From Amycolatopsis aidingensis (GTDB lineage Bacteria; Actinomycetota; Actinomycetes; Mycobacteriales; Pseudonocardiaceae): a DNA stretch of 64,000 bases. The position numbers and the translations under genes were made by a program. Shown in pieces: positions 24,460-32,797 of the stretch; positions within the stretch are counted from its first letter, which is position 1, and each line of letters begins with the position of its first letter. Location of the stretch: the NCBI RefSeq assembly GCF_018885265.1, contig NZ_CP076538.1, positions 1,023,501 to 1,087,500 of the forward strand. Direction: 5' to 3'. Below the pieces are notes generated by a model. That model was not told where the DNA came from. It was given only the letters and a program-made list of their open reading frames with translations, and made no database searches.

Positions 24460-24541
24460 CGTTGTCCTCCCCTGGTGAGACGCCGGGTGGCGCCGTCCGG
24501 CGCCGGTGGGCGTGACGGTTCCTCGAAGCTACACCCTATTC

Positions 24542-24560
24542 ACAACTTTGTGAAAGTTGT
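24542..24560. promoter_or_regulatory. palindromic operator upstream of the P450 gene
   Basis: ACAACTTT (24542-24549), GTG spacer, AAAGTTGT (24553-24560): a perfect 19-bp dyad in an AT-rich pocket. TetR- and MarR-type repressors use this shape. No such regulator gene lies next to it. Confidence 0.5.
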
Positions 24561-25133
24561 CATACGAGTGAACCATGCTCGACGAAGATGAGAAACGTTC
24601 GCGTTTCTGGCTGGATTGTGACCTCGCCGGAGTGAAGATTGCCGAAATTCCACCGGTCCGAGGATGTGATTACCGACAGTCGCGAAAAATGCGCGGAACC
24701 TGCGTGCTCGGTAACCGTGATCGCCTCTTCGGATGATCTCTGTCCGAGGGCTTCGGTCTCACCCGACTCACACGACGGCACCCGGTCCACCACCCGGACG
24801 GGGCATGGTGCACTATGCACAGCGTCATCAAAGGGGCGGCCGCTTGCACCCAGAGTGAGTTCGATCCGCGCTGGCGGGTGAGTTCAGCCGCACACTACGA
24901 AATCCGGGTGGACAGGGTTAATACTTGACGGTCGGACAGCCATGATGGAGGGCGACGAGTTTCTGTGAGACTGGCCGTTATTCGCGTCGGACGAGCACGC
25001 CCTGTTCACCGGAACGCCCTTTGACCACTACCCCTCGTAACGCCATGATGTTGTGTGACAACCGCAAGTGCTGCGTCAGGCCCAAGCGCAGCGACAACTT
25101 GACGACCACACTCCGCGCACCCGGGAGTATGCG
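24561..25133. other. long intergenic region before the T4SS-like cluster
   Basis: About 570 bp, less GC-rich than the surroundings. Only short weak frames are seen, such as 37 codons at 24815-24928 (+) and 86 codons on the minus strand (24560-24820). Neither has a convincing ribosome site or domain. It probably holds promoters for the P450 gene and for the rightward cluster, and it may mark the left edge of an acquired block. Confidence 0.4.
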
Positions 25134-25403
25134 ATGACGACCATGACGAGCCTCATGGAACTGGTCCAGGAGCAGCCACTGGACACCGGCGGTGTCCGCA
25201 CGTGGATCCTGGACAACATCATCCCGCTGGTGCTGCTGGCCGTCGCACTGCTGCTGCTGTGGCTGGGCGGGGGCAAGGGCGACAACGCGGGCGTGATGCG
25301 CCGCCTCGCCGGTGTGGTGATCGCGCTGGCCATCGTGGGGCTCGCGGTCAGCGGCCTCGGCGTGAACGTCGGCGAATGGCTCGCCAGTCTGTTCACCGGC
25401 TGA
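25134..25403 (+). CDS. small membrane protein, possible VirB2/pilin-like component
   Basis: 89 residues from the ATG at 25134, which has GGGAG upstream. A short polar N terminus is followed by two hydrophobic helices (IIPLVLLAVALLLLWLGGG and LAGVVIALAIVGLAVSGLGV) joined by a short charged loop (KGDNAGVMRR). Size and two-helix layout fit VirB2/TrbC-like subunits, and the position at the head of a VirB-like cluster supports it, but the sequence alone does not prove it. Next gene follows after 12 bp. Confidence 0.65.
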   Translation: MTTMTSLMELVQEQPLDTGGVRTWILDNIIPLVLLAVALLLLWLGGGKGDNAGVMRRLAGVVIALAIVGLAVSGLGVNVGEWLASLFTG

Positions 25404-25415
25404 GCTGGACTCGCC

Positions 25416-25904
25416 TTGCGGATTCGAACCGATGACGAGGTTTACCGGGTCGATGCGGTGTGGCTCGGCCCGCCGAAGGCTACTTTTCCCTGGCGGGCCC
25501 GCTATGTGGCGTGGGGCGTCGGGATCCCGGTGTTCCTGGTGGTGCTGACGGTCGAGCGGCAGCTCGGCTTCGAGTTCGGGTTCTTCTCGACAGCGTGGGC
25601 CTTCGTCGCCACCATCGCGATCACGAGGTTGATCACCGCCAAGATCAGTCACGAGCGGCCGCTCGGCGCCGTGCTGGCGATGTGGGCACGCGAACTGAAC
25701 ACGCCGCGGGAACGCTCCAGCGGTGCCGGCGGCGCGGTCAGCGCCAGCAAGGTACGGGTGCGCACCGAGCGGCCGCGGCCGAGACCCGCGGGAGGCAGAG
25801 GGAACAGAGGGAGCAGAGGGAGAGGCCAACCATCCCGCGAGGGGGCCGGTAGTAACACAGCACGAGCGCACCGGGGCCGTACGCGGCCCGCGGTCGGGAG
25901 GTAG
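25416..25904 (+). CDS. PrgI-like membrane protein of a T4SS-like cluster
   Basis: 162 residues from a TTG at 25416. Two adjacent membrane helices (VAWGVGIPVFLVVLTVE and GFFSTAWAFVATIAITRLI) fit the PrgI/VirB3-like pattern found directly upstream of VirB4 in Gram-positive systems. The basic tail of about 60 residues (Arg/Gly/Pro-rich) is disordered. The stop TAG is 3 bp before the TTG of the VirB4-like gene, and the GGGAGG ribosome site for that gene is inside this one. Confidence 0.7.
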   Translation: MRIRTDDEVYRVDAVWLGPPKATFPWRARYVAWGVGIPVFLVVLTVERQLGFEFGFFSTAWAFVATIAITRLITAKISHERPLGAVLAMWARELNTPRERSSGAGGAVSASKVRVRTERPRPRPAGGRGNRGSRGRGQPSREGAGSNTARAHRGRTRPAVGR

Positions 25905-25907
25905 TCG

Positions 25908-28880
25908 TTGTTCGGTCGCGGCGGAAAGCGGCAACAGAACCGGGAACAGGACCTGTCCCCGGGCTCCGGCGCTTGGCAGGCCGGGACACCGCAGCTCCAG
26001 GCGAAGCAGGTGCGCCAGCCCAAGCAGGTCAAGCCGGCCAAGCAGGGCAAGCAGACCCGGCAGCGTCGGCTCCCTGGGGAGCAGGCCGTGCCCACCTACA
26101 CCCCATCGATCGCCGCGCGCAGCATCGACGGGCACCTGCTGCGCACCGGCAACGAGGTATACGCCTGGTACCGCCTCGCGCCGCAGCGCTGGTCCTTCCG
26201 GTCGGACTCCCAGCGCCGGGACCTGGTCGCCGCCATCGCGGGCCAGTACGCCGAGCTGCAGGGCCGCTGGATGCACCTGCGGGTGACCACCCGGCCGTAC
26301 CCGATCCGGATGTGGGCCGAGGCGCACGTGCACAACGCCGTTGGCCGCCCGCAGGACACCCCGGGCACCCTCTCCTTCGACGACTACCTGATCGGCGAGC
26401 AGCAGCAGCTGATGGGCCGCTCCATGGCGGAGAAGGAGGTCTACCTCGGGGTGCAGGTGCAGACCCGCGGGGTGATGGACCGCGCGGTTGAGCGCGCCGC
26501 CCCGCTGCTGCGCAAGATCCTGCCCGAGGCGGTGGACGCCGAGCTGACCGCGCTGGACTCCGAGGTCGAGCACCTGGACCAGGTGATCGGCTCGGCGGGG
26601 CTGGAGGGCAGGCCCGCGCTGGCCGAGGAGATGTCCTGGCTGATGCACCGGTCCTGCTCGCTCGGCCTGCCCGCGCCGCGCAACCTGCCCGCCGTGCCGG
26701 GTGCGGCCTGGGAGCCGGAGGACCTCGCCAGCTTCACCGACGCCGCCGACCTGCACTGCGACCCCTACGCCCCGACCGTCACCGTGCGCGGCCGCACCGG
26801 CTCCAACGCCGGGCTGTCCCGGCAGGTCGCCGTGCTCACCGTCGGGCAGATGCACGGGCTGCAGATCCCGGAGGTGGACGACCCCTGGGTGCAGCACGCC
26901 GACCGGCTGCCTGCCGCGGTGGAGTGGTCGGCCCGGATCTACGTGCGTAAGCCGGAGGAGGTCGCTGGCGAGCTGCAACGGCAGATGAACAAGGTGCGCT
27001 CGCAGGTCAAGCACTACACCGACGAGCACGAGCTGGAACCGCCGCAGTCGCTGGCCCGGCAGGCCTCCAGGGTGCTGGAGATCGACGACGAGATGACCTC
27101 CGGGTTCACCGCCCTGGCCACCAGGGTGCGCTCCTGGTGGCGGCTGGCGGTGTCCGGGCCGACCGAGCGGGACGCGCTGCGGCTGGCCCAGCAGCTGCTC
27201 GACCTGTACAAGCCGAAGATCGCCATCGAGCACCCCGAGGCGCAGTACGCGATGGCCAGGGAGTTCATCCCCGGCGAGCCGCTGGCCTCTGGCGCCTACA
27301 TGCGGCGTGGTTCGGTGGTCTGGGCGGCCTCCTCGGTGCCGACGGCCACGGCCGAGGTGGGCGACCGGCGCGGCATCCTGCTCGGCGAGACCTGCACCGC
27401 GACCCGGCGCCCGGTGGCCTGGGATCCGTGGATGGCGCAGGAGATCCGGGACGGTTCCGGCCTCACCGCGATGGTGGCGGGCCTTGGTGGTGGCAAGTCC
27501 TTCCTCGGTGGCGGGGTGGTCTACAAGACGCTGCGTGCCGGGGCGCACTGGACGATCCTGGACCCCTCCGGCCCGCTGGCCAGGCTGTGCGACCTGCCGG
27601 AGGTGCGGCCGTACGCCCGGCCGATCAACCTGCTGAACGCCCAGCCGGGCATCCTCAACCCCTACCGGGTGGTGGCCGAGCCGCAGCTGGAGCACTTCCT
27701 GGACGAGGACGACCCGGAGCGGGCCTGGCGCAGGGAACGGGCGCTGGCTGGGGCCACCCGGCGCCGCCTCGTGCTGGATGTGCTGACCGGCATCCTGCCC
27801 TACGAGGTGGCCAGGATGCCGCAGAGCCGGATCGTGCTGCTGCGCGCGGTCCGCGCGGTCGGCGGCCGCTACGACGCCGATCCCGGGCAGGTGATCGACG
27901 CGCTGCGCCGCGACTCCAGTGAGCACCACGAGCACGCGGTGGTCGTCGCCGACTTCCTGGACGAGATGCGCGAGCGGATGTCGCTGCTCATCCCGGAGGC
28001 GGACGCCGACCCCTACTCCGAGACCCGGGACGACCGGATGACCGTGCTCACCATGGCCGGCCTGACCCTGCCCAAGGACGGGGTGAGCAGGGAGCACTGG
28101 ACCGACGCCGAGGCGCTCGGGGTGGAGATGCTGAACCTCGCCGCCTGGCTCACCCAGCGCTCGGTCTACGAGAAGCCGAAGGACCTGCGCAAGGGCGTGT
28201 GGATCGACGAGGCGTTCTTCCTCTCCGAGGTGCCGACCGGGCGGGTGCTGATGAACCGCTTCGCCCGTGACTCGCGGAAGTGGAACGTCCGGGTGCTGCT
28301 TTCCTCGCAGATCCCCGCGGACTTCCTGCGCATCCAGGGCTTCGTCTCGCTGCTGGACTCGGTGTTCGTCGGCAGGCTGGACGACGAGGACGCGCAGGCC
28401 GACGCGCTGCGGCTGCTCAAGGTGCCGGTCGGGGTCGGCTACGAGCAGGTGGTCTCCGCGCTGGGCAGGCGGCCCGGCGCACAGCGGGGTGTGCTGGAGC
28501 GCGACCGGGAACCGCGGCAGTTCATCTTCGGTGACGGCGCGGGCGGCGTGGAGCGGATCCGGGTCGACTTCTCCGGTCCGCACCTGGAACACCTGCGCGC
28601 GGCCATGGACACCACCCCCGGTTCGATCGACCCGCGGGTCACCGCCAAGGCCCCGGATGTGCCCGAGCCACCCGAGCCGGGCGGGGCGCAGGAGCCGCCG
28701 ACGGGTACCCCGGCACCGTCCGCCGAGGACGACCTGGAACCGGACCTGGAACGGGCGGCCGAACTCGAGGTCGGGCTCACCGAGGAGCAGGTGCTCGAGG
28801 AGACCGCGGCCGAGCCGCGCGCCGGGTCCGAGCGGCACGCGCGGGCCGGTAAGGGTGGCACGGGCCGGGACGCCGCATGA
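25908..28880 (+). CDS. VirB4/TraC-like T4SS ATPase
   Basis: 990 residues from a TTG with GGGAGG upstream. A basic Gln/Lys-rich N terminus (1-60) precedes a VirB4-type N-terminal domain (about 60-480) and a RecA-like ATPase. Walker A is GLGGGKS (525-531), Walker B ends WIDEAF (D767, E768), followed by SSQIPADFLRIQG, the motif that senses nucleotide. The C-terminal 130 residues are Pro/Glu-rich. VirB4 proteins drive assembly and substrate transfer in type IV secretion. The stop overlaps the ATG of a 44-codon coupled ORF. Confidence 0.9.
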   Translation: MFGRGGKRQQNREQDLSPGSGAWQAGTPQLQAKQVRQPKQVKPAKQGKQTRQRRLPGEQAVPTYTPSIAARSIDGHLLRTGNEVYAWYRLAPQRWSFRSDSQRRDLVAAIAGQYAELQGRWMHLRVTTRPYPIRMWAEAHVHNAVGRPQDTPGTLSFDDYLIGEQQQLMGRSMAEKEVYLGVQVQTRGVMDRAVERAAPLLRKILPEAVDAELTALDSEVEHLDQVIGSAGLEGRPALAEEMSWLMHRSCSLGLPAPRNLPAVPGAAWEPEDLASFTDAADLHCDPYAPTVTVRGRTGSNAGLSRQVAVLTVGQMHGLQIPEVDDPWVQHADRLPAAVEWSARIYVRKPEEVAGELQRQMNKVRSQVKHYTDEHELEPPQSLARQASRVLEIDDEMTSGFTALATRVRSWWRLAVSGPTERDALRLAQQLLDLYKPKIAIEHPEAQYAMAREFIPGEPLASGAYMRRGSVVWAASSVPTATAEVGDRRGILLGETCTATRRPVAWDPWMAQEIRDGSGLTAMVAGLGGGKSFLGGGVVYKTLRAGAHWTILDPSGPLARLCDLPEVRPYARPINLLNAQPGILNPYRVVAEPQLEHFLDEDDPERAWRRERALAGATRRRLVLDVLTGILPYEVARMPQSRIVLLRAVRAVGGRYDADPGQVIDALRRDSSEHHEHAVVVADFLDEMRERMSLLIPEADADPYSETRDDRMTVLTMAGLTLPKDGVSREHWTDAEALGVEMLNLAAWLTQRSVYEKPKDLRKGVWIDEAFFLSEVPTGRVLMNRFARDSRKWNVRVLLSSQIPADFLRIQGFVSLLDSVFVGRLDDEDAQADALRLLKVPVGVGYEQVVSALGRRPGAQRGVLERDREPRQFIFGDGAGGVERIRVDFSGPHLEHLRAAMDTTPGSIDPRVTAKAPDVPEPPEPGGAQEPPTGTPAPSAEDDLEPDLERAAELEVGLTEEQVLEETAAEPRAGSERHARAGKGGTGRDAA

Positions 28881-29000
28881 ACCCGCTGGTAGCCGAGTCG
28901 CGGTTGGCGAGGCGGCCCGTGCGAGGCCGCGGAGAAGTCAGCATGAACCCGCTGGTAGCCGAGTCGCGGTTGGCGAGGCGGCCCGTGCGAGGCCGCGGAG
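28875..29000 (+). repeat. tandem duplication, 60-bp units with 66-bp period
   Basis: The 60 bases at 28875-28934 recur without change at 28941-29000. The period of 66 is a multiple of three, so the frame is kept through both copies. Confidence 0.95.
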
Positions 29001-29011
29001 GATCGGCATGA
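28877..29011 (+). CDS. 44-residue coupled protein built of two 22-residue repeats
   Basis: The ATG at 28877 overlaps the VirB4 stop (ATGA), and its TGA at 29009-29011 overlaps the ATG of the VirB6-like gene (ATGA). A ribosome leaving VirB4 would thus read this frame and pass on to VirB6. Each unit begins MNPLVAESRLARRPVRGRG; the first ends EVS and the second GSA. The product is strongly basic with no membrane segment. The second ATG could restart translation. Family unknown. Confidence 0.55.
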   Translation: MNPLVAESRLARRPVRGRGEVSMNPLVAESRLARRPVRGRGGSA

Positions 29012-31110
29012 CCACCCTGCTGGTGCTGCTGCTGATCGTGGCGTTCGCCGGGGCGCTGCGCCGGTTCGGCCGATCCCGCCGACGATGCGCGGCCACCCCG
29101 GCCCGGCGCAGGGGCCGGGCGCTGCTGCTGGTGATCGCGATCATCGGGTTGCAGGCCGTGCTCACCGGCCCGCCCGCGGCGGCGCAGAACTGCGGTGAGG
29201 CGCCCAACCCGGAACGGCCCGGCTCCGGCATGGTCGGCGCGCTGGACCCGGCCGAGGGCCAGGGCGAGGCAGGCAGCGCCTATGTGGACTACAGCTACGC
29301 CGGGCTGGTGTGGCACACCTACCAGTCCGACTGCGGGGCGCTGTCCGGCATCTCCGACCCGAACACCACGATCGACACCTGGGCGGGCAACCAGCTGTTC
29401 AACATCGGCAAGAACATTGTCGGCGCCACCAACTCGCTGCACTACACGGTGATGGAGGGCGGGCTGCTCAGCCCGCTCTACGACGCGGTGAAGTCCGGTG
29501 CGGAGAAGGTCTACAACAACATCTACGCCCAGCTGTTCGGGCTGGCCGCGCTGATCCTCGCGGTCATGCTGTTCCGCAGCATCTGGCGGGGCGACCTGCC
29601 CACGGTGGGCAAGCGGGCGCTGTTCGCGCTGGCCGGTGCCTGGCTGGCGGCGTCCTCCTTCGCGATGCTGCGCTACTACGACGAGATCGACCACGCGATC
29701 GTGCAGACCACGACCAACATCCAGGCCGGTTTCGTGGACGCCTCCCAGGACAGGGTGATCCGGCATGTGCTGCCGACCAACCTGCACGACGAGGTCGTCT
29801 ACAAGAACTGGCTGCGCGGGGAGTTCGGCTCCCCGGAGGCGCCGCAGGCCGAGCAGTTCGGCAGGCCGCTGCTGGATGCCCAGGCCTTCACCTGGGGGGA
29901 GATCCGCAACGGCGATGACGCGAAGCAGGAGGTCGTGGACGCCAAGAAGGCCGAGTACAAGAACATCGCCACCCAGCTGGGCCCGGCGACCGGCTACTTC
30001 ACCGGCGAGGACGGCAGCCGTACCGGCGCCGGTTTCCTCGGCTTCGCGCAGAGCCTGGTGTACTCGCTGTTCCAGTTGTTCGCCAAGGCAGCGGTGTTGC
30101 TGGCGCAGGTGGTGGTCCGGCTGCTCACCCTGACCGCGCCGCTGATCGGGCTGGTGGCCCTGCTGCACCACGACATCCTGCGCAGGGTGGCGAAGGTGGT
30201 CGGCGCGGTGGCCTTCAACCTGGTGATCCTCTCCGTGCTCGCCGGGGTGCACGCGCTGCTGCTGCAGGCGATCTTCAACGCGGGCGACTCGCTGTCCATG
30301 CTCACCCAGATGGTGATGGCCGGGCTGCTGACCGTCCTGCTGTTCCTGGTGGGCAGGCCGGTGCGGCGGCTGTGGCAGATGGTGGAGATGTCGGTCAGCA
30401 TGGTCGGCTCCGCGGTGCCCTCGCCCCGTGGCGGGCTGTTCGGGCGGTTCCGCAAGGGCCAGCAGGGGCCCACCCCGCAGGACGAGTTCTGGCAGAACGT
30501 CAAGGACTCCGACGATGTGGAGGGCAACGCCGAGCAGCGCGGGCCGATCGGGGCAACGGCGGGTGGCAGGCGGGTCCGGCCGGAGGCAGGCACGGTGTTC
30601 GCCACCGCACAACGGGTGGCTGGCGACGGGCAGCGGGCCGGTGGCTGGGCCGGGCCCGGTGCGGTGTTCGAGGGCGGCACCGGCGCGCCAGGGCTGCCCG
30701 CGGCAGGGTCCGCGGGTGCGGGCGTGGCGCCGGGGCACGGCCCGGGGCGCGCGCAGGGCGGGCACACCCTGCCGGAGGCGAAGCAGTTCGTCGCGGCGGG
30801 TTTCACCGGACCGGCCAGCAGGCGGGTGGACACCGCCCCGGTGACCGACCGGCGCTGGGATCGCGGGGACGAAGCGGAGTCGGTCGTGGTGCCCTCCCGG
30901 ATGGACGGGGCACACGCACCGGCCGCGGACTACGGCACGGTGCCAAGGCAGGCCCCGCAGCCGGAGCAGCCGATCCCGGGCCAGCGCGGCACGCCGCGCC
31001 GCGCGGACTCCGAGATGGTGGCAGGCAAGCCGGTGTTCGTGCTGTATCGCCCTTCCCGCGGCCTCGAGGTCCGGGAGGACCTGCGTGACACCGACTCAGT
31101 CGTGAGGTAG
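29008..31110 (+). CDS. VirB6-like polytopic T4SS membrane protein
   Basis: 700 residues. An N-terminal helix and a second one ending in a signal-like PPAAAQN (about residues 1-60) precede an extracytoplasmic stretch with two Cys. Then come helices at LFGLAALILAVMLFRSIW and LFALAGAWLAASSFAML, a long loop, and a C-terminal group (LFQLFAKAAVLLAQVVVRLL, LVILSVLAGVHALLL, MVMAGLLTVLLFLVG). The last 240 residues are a Gly/Pro/Ala-rich soluble tail. This fits the channel protein VirB6/TrbL. It follows the coupled 44-residue ORF and is followed after 10 bp by the VirB8-like gene. Confidence 0.8.
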   Translation: MTTLLVLLLIVAFAGALRRFGRSRRRCAATPARRRGRALLLVIAIIGLQAVLTGPPAAAQNCGEAPNPERPGSGMVGALDPAEGQGEAGSAYVDYSYAGLVWHTYQSDCGALSGISDPNTTIDTWAGNQLFNIGKNIVGATNSLHYTVMEGGLLSPLYDAVKSGAEKVYNNIYAQLFGLAALILAVMLFRSIWRGDLPTVGKRALFALAGAWLAASSFAMLRYYDEIDHAIVQTTTNIQAGFVDASQDRVIRHVLPTNLHDEVVYKNWLRGEFGSPEAPQAEQFGRPLLDAQAFTWGEIRNGDDAKQEVVDAKKAEYKNIATQLGPATGYFTGEDGSRTGAGFLGFAQSLVYSLFQLFAKAAVLLAQVVVRLLTLTAPLIGLVALLHHDILRRVAKVVGAVAFNLVILSVLAGVHALLLQAIFNAGDSLSMLTQMVMAGLLTVLLFLVGRPVRRLWQMVEMSVSMVGSAVPSPRGGLFGRFRKGQQGPTPQDEFWQNVKDSDDVEGNAEQRGPIGATAGGRRVRPEAGTVFATAQRVAGDGQRAGGWAGPGAVFEGGTGAPGLPAAGSAGAGVAPGHGPGRAQGGHTLPEAKQFVAAGFTGPASRRVDTAPVTDRRWDRGDEAESVVVPSRMDGAHAPAADYGTVPRQAPQPEQPIPGQRGTPRRADSEMVAGKPVFVLYRPSRGLEVREDLRDTDSVVR

Positions 31111-31120
31111 GTGCCCGAAC

Positions 31121-31732
31121 ATGCCGATTCGTACTCATCGCGGCCGCGCCGCGGTCTACCGGCGGCTGTGGGGGTGGCCGCTGCGCTCACCCCGGCATCT
31201 GGTCGGCACCCTGGTCGTGTTCGTCGCGCTGGTGGTGGGCACCGGGATCGCCGCCCCGCACCTGTTCGGCGACCAGGACGGCAACGGCGCCGGGGCGGCC
31301 CCGGCCGGTAAGTCGGCCTCGGTCACCCGGAGCTCCACCGGCCTGCCCGAGCAGAGCAGGCCGGAGTCGAGCACCCTGCCGACCCGGCTGACCGAACCGC
31401 AGGAATCGCCAACCCCGGCTGCCCCGGACCCGGCCGCGTTGCAGGTGGCGCGGCAGTGGGCGGCGGCCTGGGTGAACCACCCGGACGGGATGACCAACCA
31501 GCAGTGGCTGGACGGCCTGCGGCCGTACACCACCGAGGAGTATCTGCCGGTGATGGCCACGGTGGAGCTGGCCAACATCCCGGCCAGCGAGGTCACCGGC
31601 GAGCCGTCCGCGGGCAAGTCCTACACCAGCTCGGTGGAGGCCATCGTGCCGACCAACGGGCCCAAGCTGAAACTCACCGTGGTCAAGACCGACGCGGGCT
31701 GGCGGGTCGGGCACTACGAACGGGCGTCCTAG
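31121..31732 (+). CDS. VirB8/TcpC-like bitopic protein
   Basis: 203 residues: a basic N terminus, one membrane helix (LVGTLVVFVALVVGTGIAA), a Ser/Pro/Thr-rich linker, and a C-terminal domain (about 100-203) with an NTF2-like pattern (ALQVARQWAAAWVNHPDGMTNQQWLDGLRP and a final strand KLTVVKTDAGWRVGHYE). VirB8-type proteins have this one-helix plus NTF2-fold layout and act as assembly factors of the transport channel. Three bases separate it from the muramidase/NlpC gene. Confidence 0.72.
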   Translation: MPIRTHRGRAAVYRRLWGWPLRSPRHLVGTLVVFVALVVGTGIAAPHLFGDQDGNGAGAAPAGKSASVTRSSTGLPEQSRPESSTLPTRLTEPQESPTPAAPDPAALQVARQWAAAWVNHPDGMTNQQWLDGLRPYTTEEYLPVMATVELANIPASEVTGEPSAGKSYTSSVEAIVPTNGPKLKLTVVKTDAGWRVGHYERAS

Positions 31733-31735
31733 CTG

Positions 31736-32731
31736 ATGCGCGCCGGGATGCTGGTCGGGGCGGTGGTGGCGACGATGTTCGCCGTGCTGGTCACCACCGG
31801 CACGGTCGCGGTGGTGGTCGACCGGCAGGACCGGGAGTCGCGCCGGGTCACCAACCTGAGCTGCGAGGCCGCGATCGGCCCTTCCCAGCCGGGCCAGCCC
31901 GCGCGCGGGGCGGACGACGCGGCCAACCTCACCGAGGAGCAGCTCGGCACGGTCGCGCTGATCATTTCGATCGGCAAGGAGCGCGAGCTGTCGCCGCGGG
32001 CGTGGCAGGTGGCGATCCAGGCCGGGATGACCGAGTCCGGCCTGCGCAACCTGAACTACGGGGACCGGGACTCGCTCGGCATCTTCCAGATGCGGCCGTC
32101 CATGGGCTGGGGCACCCCCGCCCAGGTCACCAACCCGCCCTACCAGGTGAACAAGTTCTACGACGTGCTGGAGGACATCCCGGACTGGGAGAGCCTGCGC
32201 CCCGGCGCGGCCGCCCAGGCCGTGGAGCGCTCCGCCTTCCCGGACCGCTACCACCGCTGGGAAGCCATGGCGGTGCACCTGGTGGAGAACCTGGGCCAGG
32301 TGGCGGACGCCGCGGGCTGCGGCGAGGGGATGGGCGCGGCCCTGCCGCCGAGCGAGGCGGCCGGAACCGCCATCGAGTTCGCGCTGGCCCAGCAGGGCAA
32401 ACCCTATGTGTGGGGTGGAACCGGGCCGGACACCTTCGACTGCTCCGGCCTGATGCTGCGGGCCTACGAGGCGGCCGGGGTGATCCTGCCCAGGGTGTCC
32501 AGGGACCAGTACAAGGCTGGCGCCATGCTGCCGGTGGAGCAGGCACAACCCGGTGACCTGCTGTTCTGGGCGTACGATCCATCGAACCCGAGCACCATTC
32601 ACCATGTTGCGATGTATCTGGGTGACGGGAAGATGGTGGAAGCGCAGCAGAGCGGCGTCCCGGTGCACACCAGGTCGGTGTCCTGGGACGAGGCCGAGCT
32701 CGTCGCGCAGGCGGTCCGGCCGGGCGTGTGA
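31736..32731 (+). CDS. VirB1-like cell-wall hydrolase: transglycosylase-like plus NlpC/P60
   Basis: 331 residues. A signal anchor (MLVGAVVATMFAVLVTTGTVAV) leads to a lysozyme-like region (about 60-190; AIQAGMTESGLRNLNYGDRDSLGIFQ carries the catalytic-type Glu). A C-terminal NlpC/P60 peptidase domain follows, with the Cys in TFDCSGLMLRAY, the His in IHHVAMYLGDG, and a GDLLFW strand. Such two-domain enzymes open peptidoglycan locally for Gram-positive conjugation machines. The catalytic residues look intact. Confidence 0.88.
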   Translation: MRAGMLVGAVVATMFAVLVTTGTVAVVVDRQDRESRRVTNLSCEAAIGPSQPGQPARGADDAANLTEEQLGTVALIISIGKERELSPRAWQVAIQAGMTESGLRNLNYGDRDSLGIFQMRPSMGWGTPAQVTNPPYQVNKFYDVLEDIPDWESLRPGAAAQAVERSAFPDRYHRWEAMAVHLVENLGQVADAAGCGEGMGAALPPSEAAGTAIEFALAQQGKPYVWGGTGPDTFDCSGLMLRAYEAAGVILPRVSRDQYKAGAMLPVEQAQPGDLLFWAYDPSNPSTIHHVAMYLGDGKMVEAQQSGVPVHTRSVSWDEAELVAQAVRPGV

Positions 32732-32797
32732 ACCAGCGCCCGAACCGGACCGAGTCGGTCGCGCCGCGCGCGTGAGACGGGCACTGAGAGGAACCAG

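Noticed and set aside
24560..24820. 86-codon frame upstream of the P450 gene
   Set aside because: No ribosome site and no domain; its 3' end overlaps the palindromic operator, and the amino-acid composition is not protein-like.
25411..25440. GGATTCGAACC, the complement of a tRNA T-loop, suggesting a tRNA or att site at the T4SS-like cluster
   Set aside because: The flanking bases do not form T-stem or acceptor pairs on the minus strand, and the motif is inside the start of the PrgI-like gene.
24978..28838. Very long minus-strand open frame opposite the VirB4-like gene
   Set aside because: His/Pro/Gln-rich translation typical of antisense in GC-rich DNA. The plus strand carries Walker motifs.
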